Source: Woodsholea maritima DSM 17123 (lineage in GTDB: Bacteria; Pseudomonadota; Alphaproteobacteria; Caulobacterales; Maricaulaceae). Taken from it: a stretch of DNA of 64,000 nucleotides. Both the position numbers and the translations under genes were made by a program. Of this stretch, positions 17,567-27,459 are shown in pieces; the stretch's first letter is position 1; every line of letters begins with the position of its first letter. The stretch lies in the NCBI RefSeq assembly GCF_000382325.1, contig NZ_KB908061.1, positions 1 through 64,000 of the forward strand, in the 5' to 3' direction. A model generated the notes under the pieces. That model had not been told where the DNA came from, searched no databases, and saw only the letters and a list, made by a program, of their open reading frames with translations.

Positions 17567-18238
17567 ATGCCTGACGTGATTATCCCTGGCCCAGCTGGCC
17601 GCCTCGAAGGTCGATACGCCCCCGGCGATCGTGAAAATGCACCTGTCGCCATTGTTCTGCATGCGCACCCCAAGGGGGGCGGTCATATGGAAAACCCTGT
17701 GACCTTGATGATGTATGACATGTTCAAGGAACGCGGCTTTTCGACCATCCGCTTCAACTTCCGCGGTATTGGACGCAGTGAAGGCCAGTATGATCAAGGC
17801 CTGGGCGAGCTGTCTGACGCCGCCACGGTTCTCGATTGGGTACAGGCTTATAACCCGAATGCGCCCTATTGCTGGGTGGCCGGGCATTCCTTCGGCGCTT
17901 GGATCGGCATGCAGCTTTTGATGCGCCGGCCCGAGATCCAAGGCTTCATCTCGGTCTCACCGCCCACCAATATGTATGATTTCACCTTCCTGGCTCCGTG
18001 CCCGGCCTCTGGCATCATTGTTCATGGCGAATCAGATGCCATCGTGCCTCCTGATGAGATGGAACGCGTGATGAGCAAGGTGCGCAGCCAAAAAGGTATT
18101 GAGATTACCCGCACCATCGTGCCCAATGCCTCGCACCTCTTCACCCATCATTTGGAAGAGCTGGAGCTGTTGTCGAGCAATTATCTCGATCACCGCTTGT
18201 CGATTATGAACGCGCCAAAAATTTCTGCGCGCTCTTAA
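17567..18238 (+). CDS. Alpha/beta hydrolase (CocE/dienelactone-like fold)
   Basis: A 223-aa cytoplasmic alpha/beta hydrolase. It has an oxyanion-loop motif HAHPKGGGHMENPV, the RFNFRGIGRSEGQYD strand-turn, the nucleophile elbow VAGHSFGAW (Ser), an Asp in HGESDAIVPPDEM and the final His in NASHLFTHHLEEL. ATG 17567 fits the short N-terminus of this widespread family; a longer frame from 17474 adds 31 atypical residues. Substrate is unknown. It is divergent from the iscR-suf operon and convergent with anmK. Confidence 0.88.
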   Translation: MPDVIIPGPAGRLEGRYAPGDRENAPVAIVLHAHPKGGGHMENPVTLMMYDMFKERGFSTIRFNFRGIGRSEGQYDQGLGELSDAATVLDWVQAYNPNAPYCWVAGHSFGAWIGMQLLMRRPEIQGFISVSPPTNMYDFTFLAPCPASGIIVHGESDAIVPPDEMERVMSKVRSQKGIEITRTIVPNASHLFTHHLEELELLSSNYLDHRLSIMNAPKISARS

Positions 18239-18263
18239 GTCCCAGCGTTACATTTCAATAAAG

Positions 18264-18287
18264 CCCGGCCCTAGTGCCGGGTTTTTT
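18264..18287 (+). terminator. Rho-independent terminator after the hydrolase
   Basis: CCCGGC-CCTAGT-GCCGGG followed by six T lies 26 bp after the hydrolase stop and just before the convergent anmK stop. Confidence 0.85.
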
Positions 18288-18292
18288 GTGCC

Positions 18293-19399
18293 CTAAGGAA
18301 AGGCCACTTCACCGCCGGTTAGGGGCTCCATCACGCCCGTCGTGCCGGGAAAGCTGATGGGAAGGGCCATAAAGGTGCGCGCCGCCAGAAAGGCAAAGGC
18401 CTCCGCCTCGATCATATCCCCGCGCCAGCCGACACTTTCCGCACTCATCACCGGAATGCCGCAGGCCGCCTCGATCAATGCCATCATGGTTTTATTCTTA
18501 CGCCCCCCGCCACAGGCAATGATCCGGCTGGGCCGGGCCGTGATGTGCTCCAGGCCCAGCGCGACAGTCTTTGCAGTAAAGGCGGTCAAGGTCGCCGCGC
18601 CATCTTCATCGCTTAAATTCGCGACAGGTTCCAAGGAAAAATCCCAACGGTCTAAGGATTTGGGACCAGGCGTGGTGAAATGGGGGTGATCCAACAGCTC
18701 TGCCAGCGCGGCCTCATGCAAACGCCCCTGTGCGGCCAAGGCTCCATCTGCATCATGGGCCAAGCCCTGACGGGCCTGAACGAAGGCATCAATCAAGCCA
18801 TTGGCGGGCCCGGTATCAAAGGCCGTCAATGTGCCGTCCGCTTCGATAAGGGTGATATTACCCACGCCGCCCAGATTAAGCACGGCGATGGGCCTTTCCA
18901 GGCCCGCAGCCTCCACCAAAGCGCGGTGATAAATCGGAGCCAAAGGGGCCCCCTGGCCACCTTCGCGCATATCGTGCGAGCGAAAATCATAAGCCACGCG
19001 GCACCCCAAACGCTCGGCCAATCTTTGCCCCGACCCAATCTGACAGGTTCGCCCGGGGCCTTCAGGGATCGGGGCCTCATGCACCACGGTCTGGCCGTGA
19101 AACCCCACGCCATCCAGCTCTGAGGGTAATAAACCGCCCGCCCGACACACCTCTTGAACCACTTCCGCATGGACGGCCTCTAGAACCGCTTCGGCGTCTG
19201 CAAAAATACGAGGACGCTCACCCTGGAAACGCCAGATCAAGGCGGCCTCGACGGCGTCTTCCAGGATTGTTCGCTCATGGGCGGCATAGGGCCGGTCACA
19301 GGTCGGGCCAAAGCCTAAAATGCGGTTGCCATTGGTCTCTAACAGCGCGCCATCCACCCCATCAAGCGAGGTTCCACTCATCAAACCGACAATACGCAT
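18293..19399 (-). CDS. anmK: Anhydro-N-acetylmuramic acid kinase AnmK
   Basis: A 368-aa sugar kinase of the ASKHA fold that phosphorylates and opens 1,6-anhydro-MurNAc from recycled cell wall, giving MurNAc-6-phosphate. The N-terminal phosphate loop GLMSGTSLDGVDGALLE, the VLNLGGVGNITLIE strand, FDTGPANGLIDAF and the IIACGGGRKNKTMM motif are all diagnostic. Length is normal. It is divergent from tyrS with 73 bp between, an arrangement common in alphaproteobacteria. Confidence 0.95.
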   Translation of the reverse strand: MRIVGLMSGTSLDGVDGALLETNGNRILGFGPTCDRPYAAHERTILEDAVEAALIWRFQGERPRIFADAEAVLEAVHAEVVQEVCRAGGLLPSELDGVGFHGQTVVHEAPIPEGPGRTCQIGSGQRLAERLGCRVAYDFRSHDMREGGQGAPLAPIYHRALVEAAGLERPIAVLNLGGVGNITLIEADGTLTAFDTGPANGLIDAFVQARQGLAHDADGALAAQGRLHEAALAELLDHPHFTTPGPKSLDRWDFSLEPVANLSDEDGAATLTAFTAKTVALGLEHITARPSRIIACGGGRKNKTMMALIEAACGIPVMSAESVGWRGDMIEAEAFAFLAARTFMALPISFPGTTGVMEPLTGGEVAFP

Positions 19400-19472
19400 C
19401 TTCGCTCTTCCCTAATCTTAGCTTCTCTTGCTAGAAGCGCAGTCTTCTTAAGCCATAAATGGAGCTATCGCC

Positions 19473-20729
19473 ATGACCGAACACAAATCTGAGTTTATCT
19501 CCGCTCTTGTGGATCGTGGCTATCTCTATCAGGCGACCGATCTAGAAGGCCTCGACGCCGCCGCCCATCAAGGCCCGATCACCGGCTATATCGGATTTGA
19601 CTGTACGGCAACCAGCCTGCATGTCGGTTCGCTGGTGCAGATCATGATGCTGCGCCGCTTACAACAGGCCGGGCATAAGCCGGTCATCCTCTTGGGCGGG
19701 GCCACCACGAAGGTCGGCGATCCCTCGGGTAAAGACACTTCGCGCCCGCTCTTGACCCCCGAGGTCATTGCCGAAAACAAAGCCGGGATCTTAAAGCCCT
19801 TTGAAAAGCTGTTGACCATCGGGGATGGTCCCACAGATGCATTGGTCGTTGATAATGATGACTGGCTGGGCAGCTATGGCTATCTCGATTTCCTGCGCGA
19901 ATATGGCCGTCACTTCACCATCAACCGCATGATGACCTTTGACAGTGTGAAGCTACGCCTGGAGCGTGAACAGCCCCTCACCTTCTTGGAATTCAACTAT
20001 ATGCTGTTGCAAGCGGTCGATTTCCTGGAGCTGAACCGGCGTCATAAACTGACCTTGCAGATGGGCGGCGCGGACCAATGGGGCAATATCATCAACGGGG
20101 TGGAGCTGTGCCGGCGCGTGGATGGTACTCAGGTTCATGGCTTTACCACACCTTTGATTACTACCGCATCAGGCGCGAAAATGGGTAAGACCGCCGATGG
20201 CGCGATCTGGCTCAATGAAGATCGCCTGAGCGCCTATGATTATTGGCAGTTCTGGCGCAATAGCGAAGATGGCGATGTCGGGCGCTTCCTGCGCCTCTTC
20301 ACAGATCTACCGTTGGACGAAATCGCACGTCTTGAAGCGCTGGAGGGCGCAGAGATCAATGCGGCTAAAACCGTGCTGGCCAATGAAGCCACGGCCCTCT
20401 TGCATGGTCGTGAGGCGGCAGAACGCGCTGAACAGACCGCCAAGGAGACATTTGCCGGCGGTGGGGCGGGCTCTGAGCTTCCCACTTTGGAGGTGACACA
20501 GGCCCAACTCAGCGCCGGTGAGATCATGTTGGGTGATGCGCTGGTGAGCACCGGCCTTGCGGGCTCTAAGGGCGAGGTCAAACGCAAAGCCAAGGAAAAC
20601 GCCGTCAAGGTCAATGGCGAAGCGGTCAGTGACCCCAATCTCATCTTGAACCCAGACCTGTTGGAAGACGGCCTTATCCGCCTTTCCGTGGGTAAGAAGC
20701 ATCATGCCCTGGTCAAAGTCACGGGCTAG
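19473..20729 (+). CDS. tyrS: Tyrosyl-tRNA synthetase
   Basis: Class I aminoacyl-tRNA synthetase, 418 aa, charging tRNA-Tyr. The HIGH-type motif is SLHVGSL after [11 protein letters not shown], and the KMSKS-type motif is KMGKT in [13 protein letters not shown]. Tyr-binding residues lie in [11 protein letters not shown]. An S4 RNA-binding domain closes the protein ([20 protein letters not shown]). The length fits the TyrS type of most alphaproteobacteria. Confidence 0.97.
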   Translation: MTEHKSEFISALVDRGYLYQATDLEGLDAAAHQGPITGYIGFDCTATSLHVGSLVQIMMLRRLQQAGHKPVILLGGATTKVGDPSGKDTSRPLLTPEVIAENKAGILKPFEKLLTIGDGPTDALVVDNDDWLGSYGYLDFLREYGRHFTINRMMTFDSVKLRLEREQPLTFLEFNYMLLQAVDFLELNRRHKLTLQMGGADQWGNIINGVELCRRVDGTQVHGFTTPLITTASGAKMGKTADGAIWLNEDRLSAYDYWQFWRNSEDGDVGRFLRLFTDLPLDEIARLEALEGAEINAAKTVLANEATALLHGREAAERAEQTAKETFAGGGAGSELPTLEVTQAQLSAGEIMLGDALVSTGLAGSKGEVKRKAKENAVKVNGEAVSDPNLILNPDLLEDGLIRLSVGKKHHALVKVTG

Positions 20730-21098
20730 GTCGCACAAAGACTAAGCATCGCGGCCCCGGACTTGATCCGGGGTCCATTTGATAATTGCCAGACGTTTCG
20801 TGAAGTATGGATCCCGGCTCTGCGCTTCGCTGGGCCGGGAACCCGGATAGTCTTCAAGGATGATTTTCTACATGCGCGGCCCCGGACTTGTTCCGGGGTC
20901 CATCGCTCCATAAGGGAGCGCAAGTGCACGCGAAGCGAGATTCTCAAACTAAGAGTGTCATCCCGGGCAAGCGTAAGCGCGACCCGGGATCTATTGAGTT
21001 TGCCCTTTTAGGGAGATAGATCCCCGATCAAGTCGGGGATGACAGACATGAGATTTCAAGACGCAATGCGACCGCAAAATCTCAGTTCCAAACCCGCC
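20730..21098. repeat. Intergenic cluster of palindromic REP-like repeats
   Basis: This 369-bp gap between tyrS and the convergent AsmA-like gene holds no gene but five palindromic units. Two near-identical copies of CCCCGGACTTGATCCGGGG lie at 20755-20773 and 20880-20898. A related inverted unit, ATCCCCGATCAAGTCGGGGAT, is at 21020-21040. Two longer-looped units have CCCGG-type stems: 20810-20848, with loop TGCGCTTCGCT, and 20958-20992, with arms ATCCCGGG/CCCGGGAT. Similar palindromes are scattered between genes in many alphaproteobacteria. They may act as bidirectional transcription stops or 3'-end stabilisers. Confidence 0.85.
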
Positions 21099-24000
21099 CT
21101 ATTCGTCCCCCTCAGACGCAGGCTCATCCTTTAACTCGCGCGGAAGGTCTTCAACTGCGGCATCGACCTCTTCACGCACCTCTTGCGCTTCGGCCTCTAA
21201 TTCACGCGCCGCATCCATCGCCTCACGTTGTGCTTCCAACGCCTCCAGCTCACGCTCTGCCGAAGTGCCTTCAAAGATCCGGCGCAAAATCCCTGGTGCC
21301 AGCGCGGACAGCGGATTGACGAAAACGCGCGTGCCCGTGAAAGGGCCCTCTACAGCGAAGACTACGCCGATAATGCCTTCGCCGCGCCGCCCGGTGATCA
21401 GCTCGCCCAGAACCGGTAATCCGCCCAGGATTGAGTTCGCCCCATAAGAGGGCAAGATCGTGCCATCGACCGCCAAGCGTTGCTCAGACGTGTCCACAAC
21501 CCCATCCCAGGTAATCCCTAGTGCGGGGCCGACCGCACGCGCATTACGCATCTCCAGGGTCGAGTTTTGCCAGGTAAAGTCGCTGGAGAAGCGCTCAAAC
21601 ACCAAGCCCTCCCCACTTAACAAGCTACCCAGGCCCTCAAAGGATCCTGCCGCCAAAATCCGCGCCAGCAAGGGCATGCGCACCAGGCGAAAAGCGCCCA
21701 TATCCAGTCGGCCCGTAATGGGGCCCTCTTGACCCAGCAAAGGCGCTTCACCGACCAGGGTCAGGTTTCCGCCCTCAATCTGGCTAAACCCGGTGGCCGC
21801 TGTCAGCAAAGTCCCCGCGCTCCCCCCAGTGAGCGACAGCGCGCGCGCCGTACCGGCATCATTGGGTTGGAAATAAACTTCAACGGGGCCGCCAGGGCCT
21901 AAAGCAGACAGCGCAAAACGCTCCACGCCTTCCAGTTGAGAGTGCACCAAAACATCCACATTGGTAAAACGCACATCGCGCAAGTCCATGGCCTCAATGG
22001 AAGCCTCGACAATCAAAGGCGGTGCATCACTCTCAAACGGTTCTCGTTCGCCATCACTGGAAACGGCGCTTGCCCCCTCCTCTTCGCCATTGTTCGCGGG
22101 GGCTGAGTTGCTGGATATCGCATCAACCAGCGTCATGGCATCCAGATATGCCCCTGTGACCGCCAGATGCAATGGCCCCTCGACACCGTCAGGACGCGAT
22201 CCGCGCACGGCTAAATCCATCAGGCCAGTCAGGCTCAACCGCTCGGCATTCACTTGGAGAAGGCGCCCGCCATGATCGATCATGGCGCTGGCTTCAATCT
22301 CGGCATCCCCCGCGTTTAAAGAGAAGGTTTCAAGACTGATCCCTTGAGGGCTGAAACGAACTTCCAGGCGTGAGTTGGCGGCATCTCCAGGGGCTTTTTG
22401 CCAAAGATCCATCGGCGCGGAGATCGCCGTATCGCTCAGGTCTAAGTCCATCTGCAAGGTACTGAAATCAACGCCTTTACCTCGCGCATTCACCACCAGT
22501 CCCATGGGGCCATCTAAAAACCGGCGCACTGGCATCCCCAGGCGCGCCAAATCCCGGGCCTGTGCCCTGGCCTCAATATGCATCGTGGTCGAAGGCTCAT
22601 CATCGGGGGCTTTGAAATTTTCTTCCCAGCGAATGCGCGCCGGAATGCCCGCAGCAATCGCTTGGCCTTCGCCCACCATGCCGTCTGGGGTTGCGGTCAA
22701 ATGCATGACCCCATCTTCCACCTGCGGACCATCTTTCATGCCCGCATCAGGACCAAAGACCAAGGGCCCGGTGATGTCTTCAAAATCGCCTTCAATATCG
22801 AAGCCAATATCTTCAATCGGCACTTCAGAAAGCATGGGGCGCGTGATCGAGAACTGCAACCTGCCGCGCCCGCCGAAATCACTGGCGCGAAGGCCATATT
22901 GGCTAGCATAACCCAAGGGCTCTTCATCAATCAGCGCAATAAAATCGCTCGCCTTGCCATGACCGACGCCGCCAAAGACCGCCAGCCCACCCTTGGGCTC
23001 TAATTGATCAATGCGCACATAAGAACGTTCCATGACGAGATCACCAATCATCCCGCCCGTGCTGGACAGCTCAAAGCCATTACCGAACAGGGTTGCAGAT
23101 CCCTCAACCCCCAAAAGGGGCGTCATGGTCGAGATATAGCGCACATCCCCGTTCGAGAAATGAAAGCTTAGCGCCAGGTCTTCATCCGGGATCGTACGAT
23201 CAGCAATATCTTGCCCTTTCAAGGACATATCCATATGCGCATCAAACAGACGCCCACCTAAGATACTCTCGGCCAGCCAATCGCGCGCACCCACTGCAAA
23301 ATCAATCGGCCACAAGCCTAAGACATCATCCGTGCTGAGATCGCCTTCAATGGGCCCGACTAGGTTCACACTGGGGTAAACCCCACCGGTATCAATCGTA
23401 TCCAAGCTAACAGCCCCGGTGAACTGCGCGCTCGCCTTCGGCAAAACAATGTCCAGACGTTCAAAGGTGATTTCGGGTCGTAGCGGGCGCATCTCACCGG
23501 ATAAATCGATGGATTGCCAAATGATCGGGTCACGGAAAAAGCCCGGCCATTCAAAGCGCCCCGGCACCAAGCTTAAATCATAGCGCAAGGTAGAGGGGAT
23601 TGAGGTCTCGAAGCCTGAAAACTCATAGAGTCGGCCCGTGACATCTAGATTGAGTAATTCTCCATCGACCACCAAATCATGAATTTGGATCTCATTGGCC
23701 AAGGTATCATAGGCCAAATGTAAGCGAGCCGCGTTGAGCGCATAGTCTTTACTGGCGTGATGGATAACACCCTGACCAGCCCGGGCGCGCACCATGACTG
23801 CGCCTAACCCCGTATCACGCGCCGCATCCAACACCAGTTCCAGGTCCAAGGGCACATCGACTTGACCCAATTGCGCCAGAATCCCACTGCGCGGGGCCAC
23901 CACGGCTGGATTGAGGTTCGTGACCCGCACATCCACAAGAAGGCTTTCCAGATGTGAGCCGGTTTCAAACCGCACCGACAAAGGCGCAGGCCCCGCTGAA

Positions 24001-24692
24001 GTCAACCATTGGCCCTCAGCCTCTAAAGCGATTTGACGATTGCTCCGGATAAGCCTGGCTTCACCGTCCTCAATGACAGCGACGAAATCATTTACGGCAT
24101 CAAAAACACGGATATCCGCCTGGCGAATATCAATCTCGCGCAATCGCGGCAGAAGGTGATCGGTCCCCTCCTCCATCAGACTTTTCAGTAAAGGACGGAT
24201 TTGCGACGGACCCTGGGATTGAGGCACGCTTTGCGCGCTCATCATCGCGCCGAGATCCACATCGCCCGCACCCAGCTGAGCCACTATCTGGCCTTCGCTA
24301 TTGCGCCCGACGGTAAAGACCCCGCCTTCTGCCTTTAAGCTGACAGGGCTGATCTCACCGATCAGCAGCAAATCCAACGCGACCCCGACCTCAATATGGC
24401 GTGTGGCGGCGATAACTTCCCCGCCGCGCCGTGCGACCGATAAATCTTCTGCCGTCACAATCAAGGCGGCATTATCGGGATTGAAGCCCAGCCGCAATCC
24501 CCCCACCGAGGCGACATCGCCGTCAAAAGCTTTAATCAATTGCTCGGTAATCAGCGGGCGAAGAAGATCAACCTCAACCGGTCCAGAGGCCAGACGCCAT
24601 AAAATCGCAGCCAGCCCAAAAATGACCAGAGCCATAAAAATGGCTAAGCCTTCCAAGACATAAAGCAGAGCATACTGGGCGGTGCGACGCAT
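21099..24692 (-). CDS. Large AsmA/YhdP-like envelope protein (DUF3971 and AsmA-type C-terminal)
   Basis: A 1197-aa protein with one N-terminal membrane helix (about residues 8-32, LEGLAIFMALVIFGLAAILW) and a long, beta-rich periplasmic body. The pattern of repeated short strands, a DUF3971-like middle and an AsmA-like C-terminal region (GRLDMGAFRLVRMPLLARIL) fits the YhdP/TamB group of bridge-like proteins thought to move phospholipids between inner and outer membranes. The last 60 residues are an acidic Glu/Ala-rich coiled coil. Its start is 77 bp from the divergent bcp gene. YhdP is the best match in size and layout; the exact subfamily needs a profile search. Confidence 0.82.
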   Translation of the reverse strand: MRRTAQYALLYVLEGLAIFMALVIFGLAAILWRLASGPVEVDLLRPLITEQLIKAFDGDVASVGGLRLGFNPDNAALIVTAEDLSVARRGGEVIAATRHIEVGVALDLLLIGEISPVSLKAEGGVFTVGRNSEGQIVAQLGAGDVDLGAMMSAQSVPQSQGPSQIRPLLKSLMEEGTDHLLPRLREIDIRQADIRVFDAVNDFVAVIEDGEARLIRSNRQIALEAEGQWLTSAGPAPLSVRFETGSHLESLLVDVRVTNLNPAVVAPRSGILAQLGQVDVPLDLELVLDAARDTGLGAVMVRARAGQGVIHHASKDYALNAARLHLAYDTLANEIQIHDLVVDGELLNLDVTGRLYEFSGFETSIPSTLRYDLSLVPGRFEWPGFFRDPIIWQSIDLSGEMRPLRPEITFERLDIVLPKASAQFTGAVSLDTIDTGGVYPSVNLVGPIEGDLSTDDVLGLWPIDFAVGARDWLAESILGGRLFDAHMDMSLKGQDIADRTIPDEDLALSFHFSNGDVRYISTMTPLLGVEGSATLFGNGFELSSTGGMIGDLVMERSYVRIDQLEPKGGLAVFGGVGHGKASDFIALIDEEPLGYASQYGLRASDFGGRGRLQFSITRPMLSEVPIEDIGFDIEGDFEDITGPLVFGPDAGMKDGPQVEDGVMHLTATPDGMVGEGQAIAAGIPARIRWEENFKAPDDEPSTTMHIEARAQARDLARLGMPVRRFLDGPMGLVVNARGKGVDFSTLQMDLDLSDTAISAPMDLWQKAPGDAANSRLEVRFSPQGISLETFSLNAGDAEIEASAMIDHGGRLLQVNAERLSLTGLMDLAVRGSRPDGVEGPLHLAVTGAYLDAMTLVDAISSNSAPANNGEEEGASAVSSDGEREPFESDAPPLIVEASIEAMDLRDVRFTNVDVLVHSQLEGVERFALSALGPGGPVEVYFQPNDAGTARALSLTGGSAGTLLTAATGFSQIEGGNLTLVGEAPLLGQEGPITGRLDMGAFRLVRMPLLARILAAGSFEGLGSLLSGEGLVFERFSSDFTWQNSTLEMRNARAVGPALGITWDGVVDTSEQRLAVDGTILPSYGANSILGGLPVLGELITGRRGEGIIGVVFAVEGPFTGTRVFVNPLSALAPGILRRIFEGTSAERELEALEAQREAMDAARELEAEAQEVREEVDAAVEDLPRELKDEPASEGDE

Positions 24693-24790
24693 CGTCTCTC
24701 ATTCATTACAGGCCCAGGGCTAGACGGCGCGCGCGGCGTGCCTGATCTTGCCCCACCAAATTTGACCCCTTGATATCGGGAGATGTGTTG

Positions 24791-25267
24791 ATGAGCGAAC
24801 TTGCCCTTGGGCACAAGGCCCCAAACTTCGAAATGCCCACAGATACCGCAGGCAATGTCAGTTTAACGGACCTCAAAGGCAAAATTGTCGTTCTCTATTT
24901 CTATCCCAAAGACGATACGCCGGGCTGCACCAAAGAAGCAATTGAATTCAGTGCGCAAAAAGACGCGTTCGCCGCTGAGGACGCGATTATCATCGGCGTA
25001 TCCAAAGATGATGTGGCCAAGCATGAAAAATTCATCGCCAAACACGATCTGACTATTACGCTGGCCTCTGACGCTGAGACGAACATTGCAGAGCTTTATG
25101 GGGCCTGGGGCGAAAAAAAACTTTATGGACGGACCTTTATGGGCATGAAGCGCTCGACCTTTGTCATTGACCGGGCGGGCAATATCGCAGCGCTCTGGCG
25201 CAATGTCCGCGTGCCCGGCCATGTGGATAAAGTGCTGGCCAGCGTCAAAGCGCTCAACGCCGCCTAG
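24791..25267 (+). CDS. bcp: Bcp/PrxQ-type thiol peroxidase
   Basis: A 158-aa peroxiredoxin that reduces hydroperoxides in the cytoplasm. The peroxidatic Cys lies in FYPKDDTPGCTKEAIEF. The resolving Cys often found five residues later is Ile here, and this is the only cysteine of the protein, so it must act as a one-Cys enzyme with an external thiol. ATG 24791 gives the usual MSELALGHKAPNF start; an upstream in-frame TTG (24770) is less likely. The DUF455 gene follows after 18 bp, so the two are probably co-transcribed. Confidence 0.93.
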   Translation: MSELALGHKAPNFEMPTDTAGNVSLTDLKGKIVVLYFYPKDDTPGCTKEAIEFSAQKDAFAAEDAIIIGVSKDDVAKHEKFIAKHDLTITLASDAETNIAELYGAWGEKKLYGRTFMGMKRSTFVIDRAGNIAALWRNVRVPGHVDKVLASVKALNAA

Positions 25268-25285
25268 TTCGCGTTCAAGACCACA

Positions 25286-26116
25286 ATGACCCGCTCGCTT
25301 TCCATTTTAGACGCCGCTTGCCTGGTCCTTACCGCCGGTGAGCCCCAGGACAAGGCCGAGCGCGCCTTTGCCGTCGCCAAGGCTTGGCGTGCGGGTGACT
25401 ATCGCCTGCCTGATCGCGGTGAAGCCAGCCATCCGCCTGCAACGCCCGCGCGCCCTGCTCAGCCCGAACTGGTGGTGCCCGGTTTAGTGCCGCGCCGGCG
25501 CCTGACCTCTGCCAAGGGGCGTTTCGCTTTGATGCACGCCGTCGCCCATATCGAGTTCAATGCCATTGATCTGGCCTTTGATATGGTGGCCCGTTTTGGC
25601 GCAGATCCACGCCTGAGCGAGGACGAGCGCCGTGATTTTATCAGCGATTGGATCACAGTGGGCGAGGACGAAGCGCGTCATTTTCAGATGATCAGGAAAA
25701 GGTTAACCGAATTAGGCGGCGATTATGGGGACTTACCGGCGCATAATGGCCTGTGGGATGCAGCGATGGACACCTCAGACGACCTCGCCGCGCGACTCGC
25801 CATTGCGCCCATGGTGTTAGAAGCGCGTGGACTGGATGTGACCCCAGGGATGATTGAAAAGCTAAAATCCGTCGAAGACTTTGAAAGCGTAGCGGTTTTA
25901 GAGGTGATCTATGAGGAGGAAGTCGCCCATGTCGGTGCTGGGGCGCGCTGGTTCAAGGTTTTAAGCGCTTATGAAGGCCAAGACCCCGAACCTTATTTTC
26001 AGACCATCGTGCGTGAACGCTTCAAAGGTGGATTAAAATTACCTTTCAACATCCAAGCCCGGCTCAAAGCGGGAATGAAGCCATCTTTATACCAACCTCT
26101 GGCTGTGAAATCGTAA
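25286..26116 (+). CDS. DUF455 family ferritin-like protein
   Basis: A 276-aa all-helical protein of the DUF455 family, ferritin-like fold, distantly related to the tRNA hydroxylase MiaE. Carboxylate and His residues for a di-iron site appear in order: HAVAHIEFNAIDLAFD, WITVGEDEARHFQMI and VIYEEEVAHVGAG. The function of the family is not established; an oxidative role is inferred. It follows bcp closely. Confidence 0.85.
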   Translation: MTRSLSILDAACLVLTAGEPQDKAERAFAVAKAWRAGDYRLPDRGEASHPPATPARPAQPELVVPGLVPRRRLTSAKGRFALMHAVAHIEFNAIDLAFDMVARFGADPRLSEDERRDFISDWITVGEDEARHFQMIRKRLTELGGDYGDLPAHNGLWDAAMDTSDDLAARLAIAPMVLEARGLDVTPGMIEKLKSVEDFESVAVLEVIYEEEVAHVGAGARWFKVLSAYEGQDPEPYFQTIVRERFKGGLKLPFNIQARLKAGMKPSLYQPLAVKS

Positions 26117-26229
26117 AAAAATGGAAAATCGGCCCACCGCTTGCAGAGAAGTGATTGATATTTTCTTTCCAATCGTGTCATTGTCGTCACGACTGAGGGG
26201 GTCATGGGCAGAAGTGTGGGCGAAGTCTC

Positions 26230-27459
26230 ATGATTAAACGTGTGATTGATGGACCTTGGGACGCGTTAAAAAAACGCTTTCCTGAGCGTCAGATTTATCA
26301 TCGCAGCGATGGCGAAGTGCGCTATTTCGCGATCACGACCGCTATGCAGGTTGCCGCCTTGTCTGTGGCGATTGTCCTATCGGTGGTCGTGGCTGTCGGC
26401 GTGATCAATATCGGGCTGAATGTCCATAATGCCCATCAAAGCGCATCGCGCTTGGCGCAGATGGAAGCCCAATATCAACAACTTACCGAAGAAGCCTATG
26501 CGGCGGAAGCCTCCGCACTCGCGCTTCTGGAATCGCAGACGGATGAGTTTTCTCGTACAGCCGGTGAATTCCGCCTGCGTCATGAAACCTTACGCCGTTT
26601 GTTAGATTTCGCTGAAGATTTACAAATTGGCGATGGCTCCGAAAGCCCTAGCCTGGATGGCGGACGGGTTTTGATGGCCGCCGCCCCGGCGGATCCGGCC
26701 CCGCGCGCCAGCTTGACGCCGATCCGTGTCGACTCACCGCTTGATAATAGCGCTGAATCCCAAGTGACCGCGCTGATCAGCGAACAGGACGCCGTTTTGG
26801 CCCGCGCTGAAGATTCAGCGGAATCGCGCGCAGACAACCTCCGCAATATCTTACGCCTCACGGGTCTGCGCCTCGATGATGTCATCGAGGAAGGCAATGG
26901 CGAAGAGCCTGCGGGTGGGCCATTGATTACGCTGGAACAATCAGGCGTACTGGGCGAACACTTTGATCCTGAAGATCCCTTCGATGCGCGGGTTGCGCGC
27001 ATTGCCGCGCGCATCCTGGAAACTGAAACGCTCGAAGCGGCTTTGCGTTCCACGCCTTTGGCACGTCCGGTTGGGGATAATTATCGCGAGACCTCGCCCT
27101 ATGGTCCGCGCCTTGATCCGTTCACCCGCCGCGCGGCGTTCCACGCGGGTAAAGATTTTGCCGCCTATTCAAATGCACCTATTTTAGCCACCGCACCGGG
27201 GCGCGTCGTTTACGCGGGCTGGCGTTCGGGTTATGGTCGATGTGTCGATATTGATCATGGCTATGGCTTTATGACACGCTATGGTCATCTTCGTTCGATA
27301 GATGTACGTCGCGGCGATGAGGTGGTTGAAGGCCAACGCATTGGGGGCATGGGCTCTTCAGGTCGATCCACCGCAACGCACTTACACTATGAGGTGTGGT
27401 TCAACGGGGAAACCCAGGACCCGGAACGATTTTTAAGAGCTGGACACTATGTTCAATAA
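26230..27459 (+). CDS. Membrane-anchored M23 (LytM) peptidase paired with bactofilin
   Basis: A 409-aa bitopic protein. A basic cytoplasmic N-terminus is followed by one membrane helix (about residues 36-60), a coiled coil (about 65-130), a variable acidic linker, and a C-terminal M23 endopeptidase domain. All zinc ligands and catalytic residues are present: HAGKDFAAY (H-x3-D), RYGHL and THLHYEVWF (HxH). It should cleave peptidoglycan cross-links. Its end overlaps the bactofilin gene by 11 bases. The arrangement matches the lmdC-bacA pair of Hyphomonas neptunium, where the peptidase shapes the stalk/bud; a similar role is inferred. Confidence 0.92.
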   Translation: MIKRVIDGPWDALKKRFPERQIYHRSDGEVRYFAITTAMQVAALSVAIVLSVVVAVGVINIGLNVHNAHQSASRLAQMEAQYQQLTEEAYAAEASALALLESQTDEFSRTAGEFRLRHETLRRLLDFAEDLQIGDGSESPSLDGGRVLMAAAPADPAPRASLTPIRVDSPLDNSAESQVTALISEQDAVLARAEDSAESRADNLRNILRLTGLRLDDVIEEGNGEEPAGGPLITLEQSGVLGEHFDPEDPFDARVARIAARILETETLEAALRSTPLARPVGDNYRETSPYGPRLDPFTRRAAFHAGKDFAAYSNAPILATAPGRVVYAGWRSGYGRCVDIDHGYGFMTRYGHLRSIDVRRGDEVVEGQRIGGMGSSGRSTATHLHYEVWFNGETQDPERFLRAGHYVQ

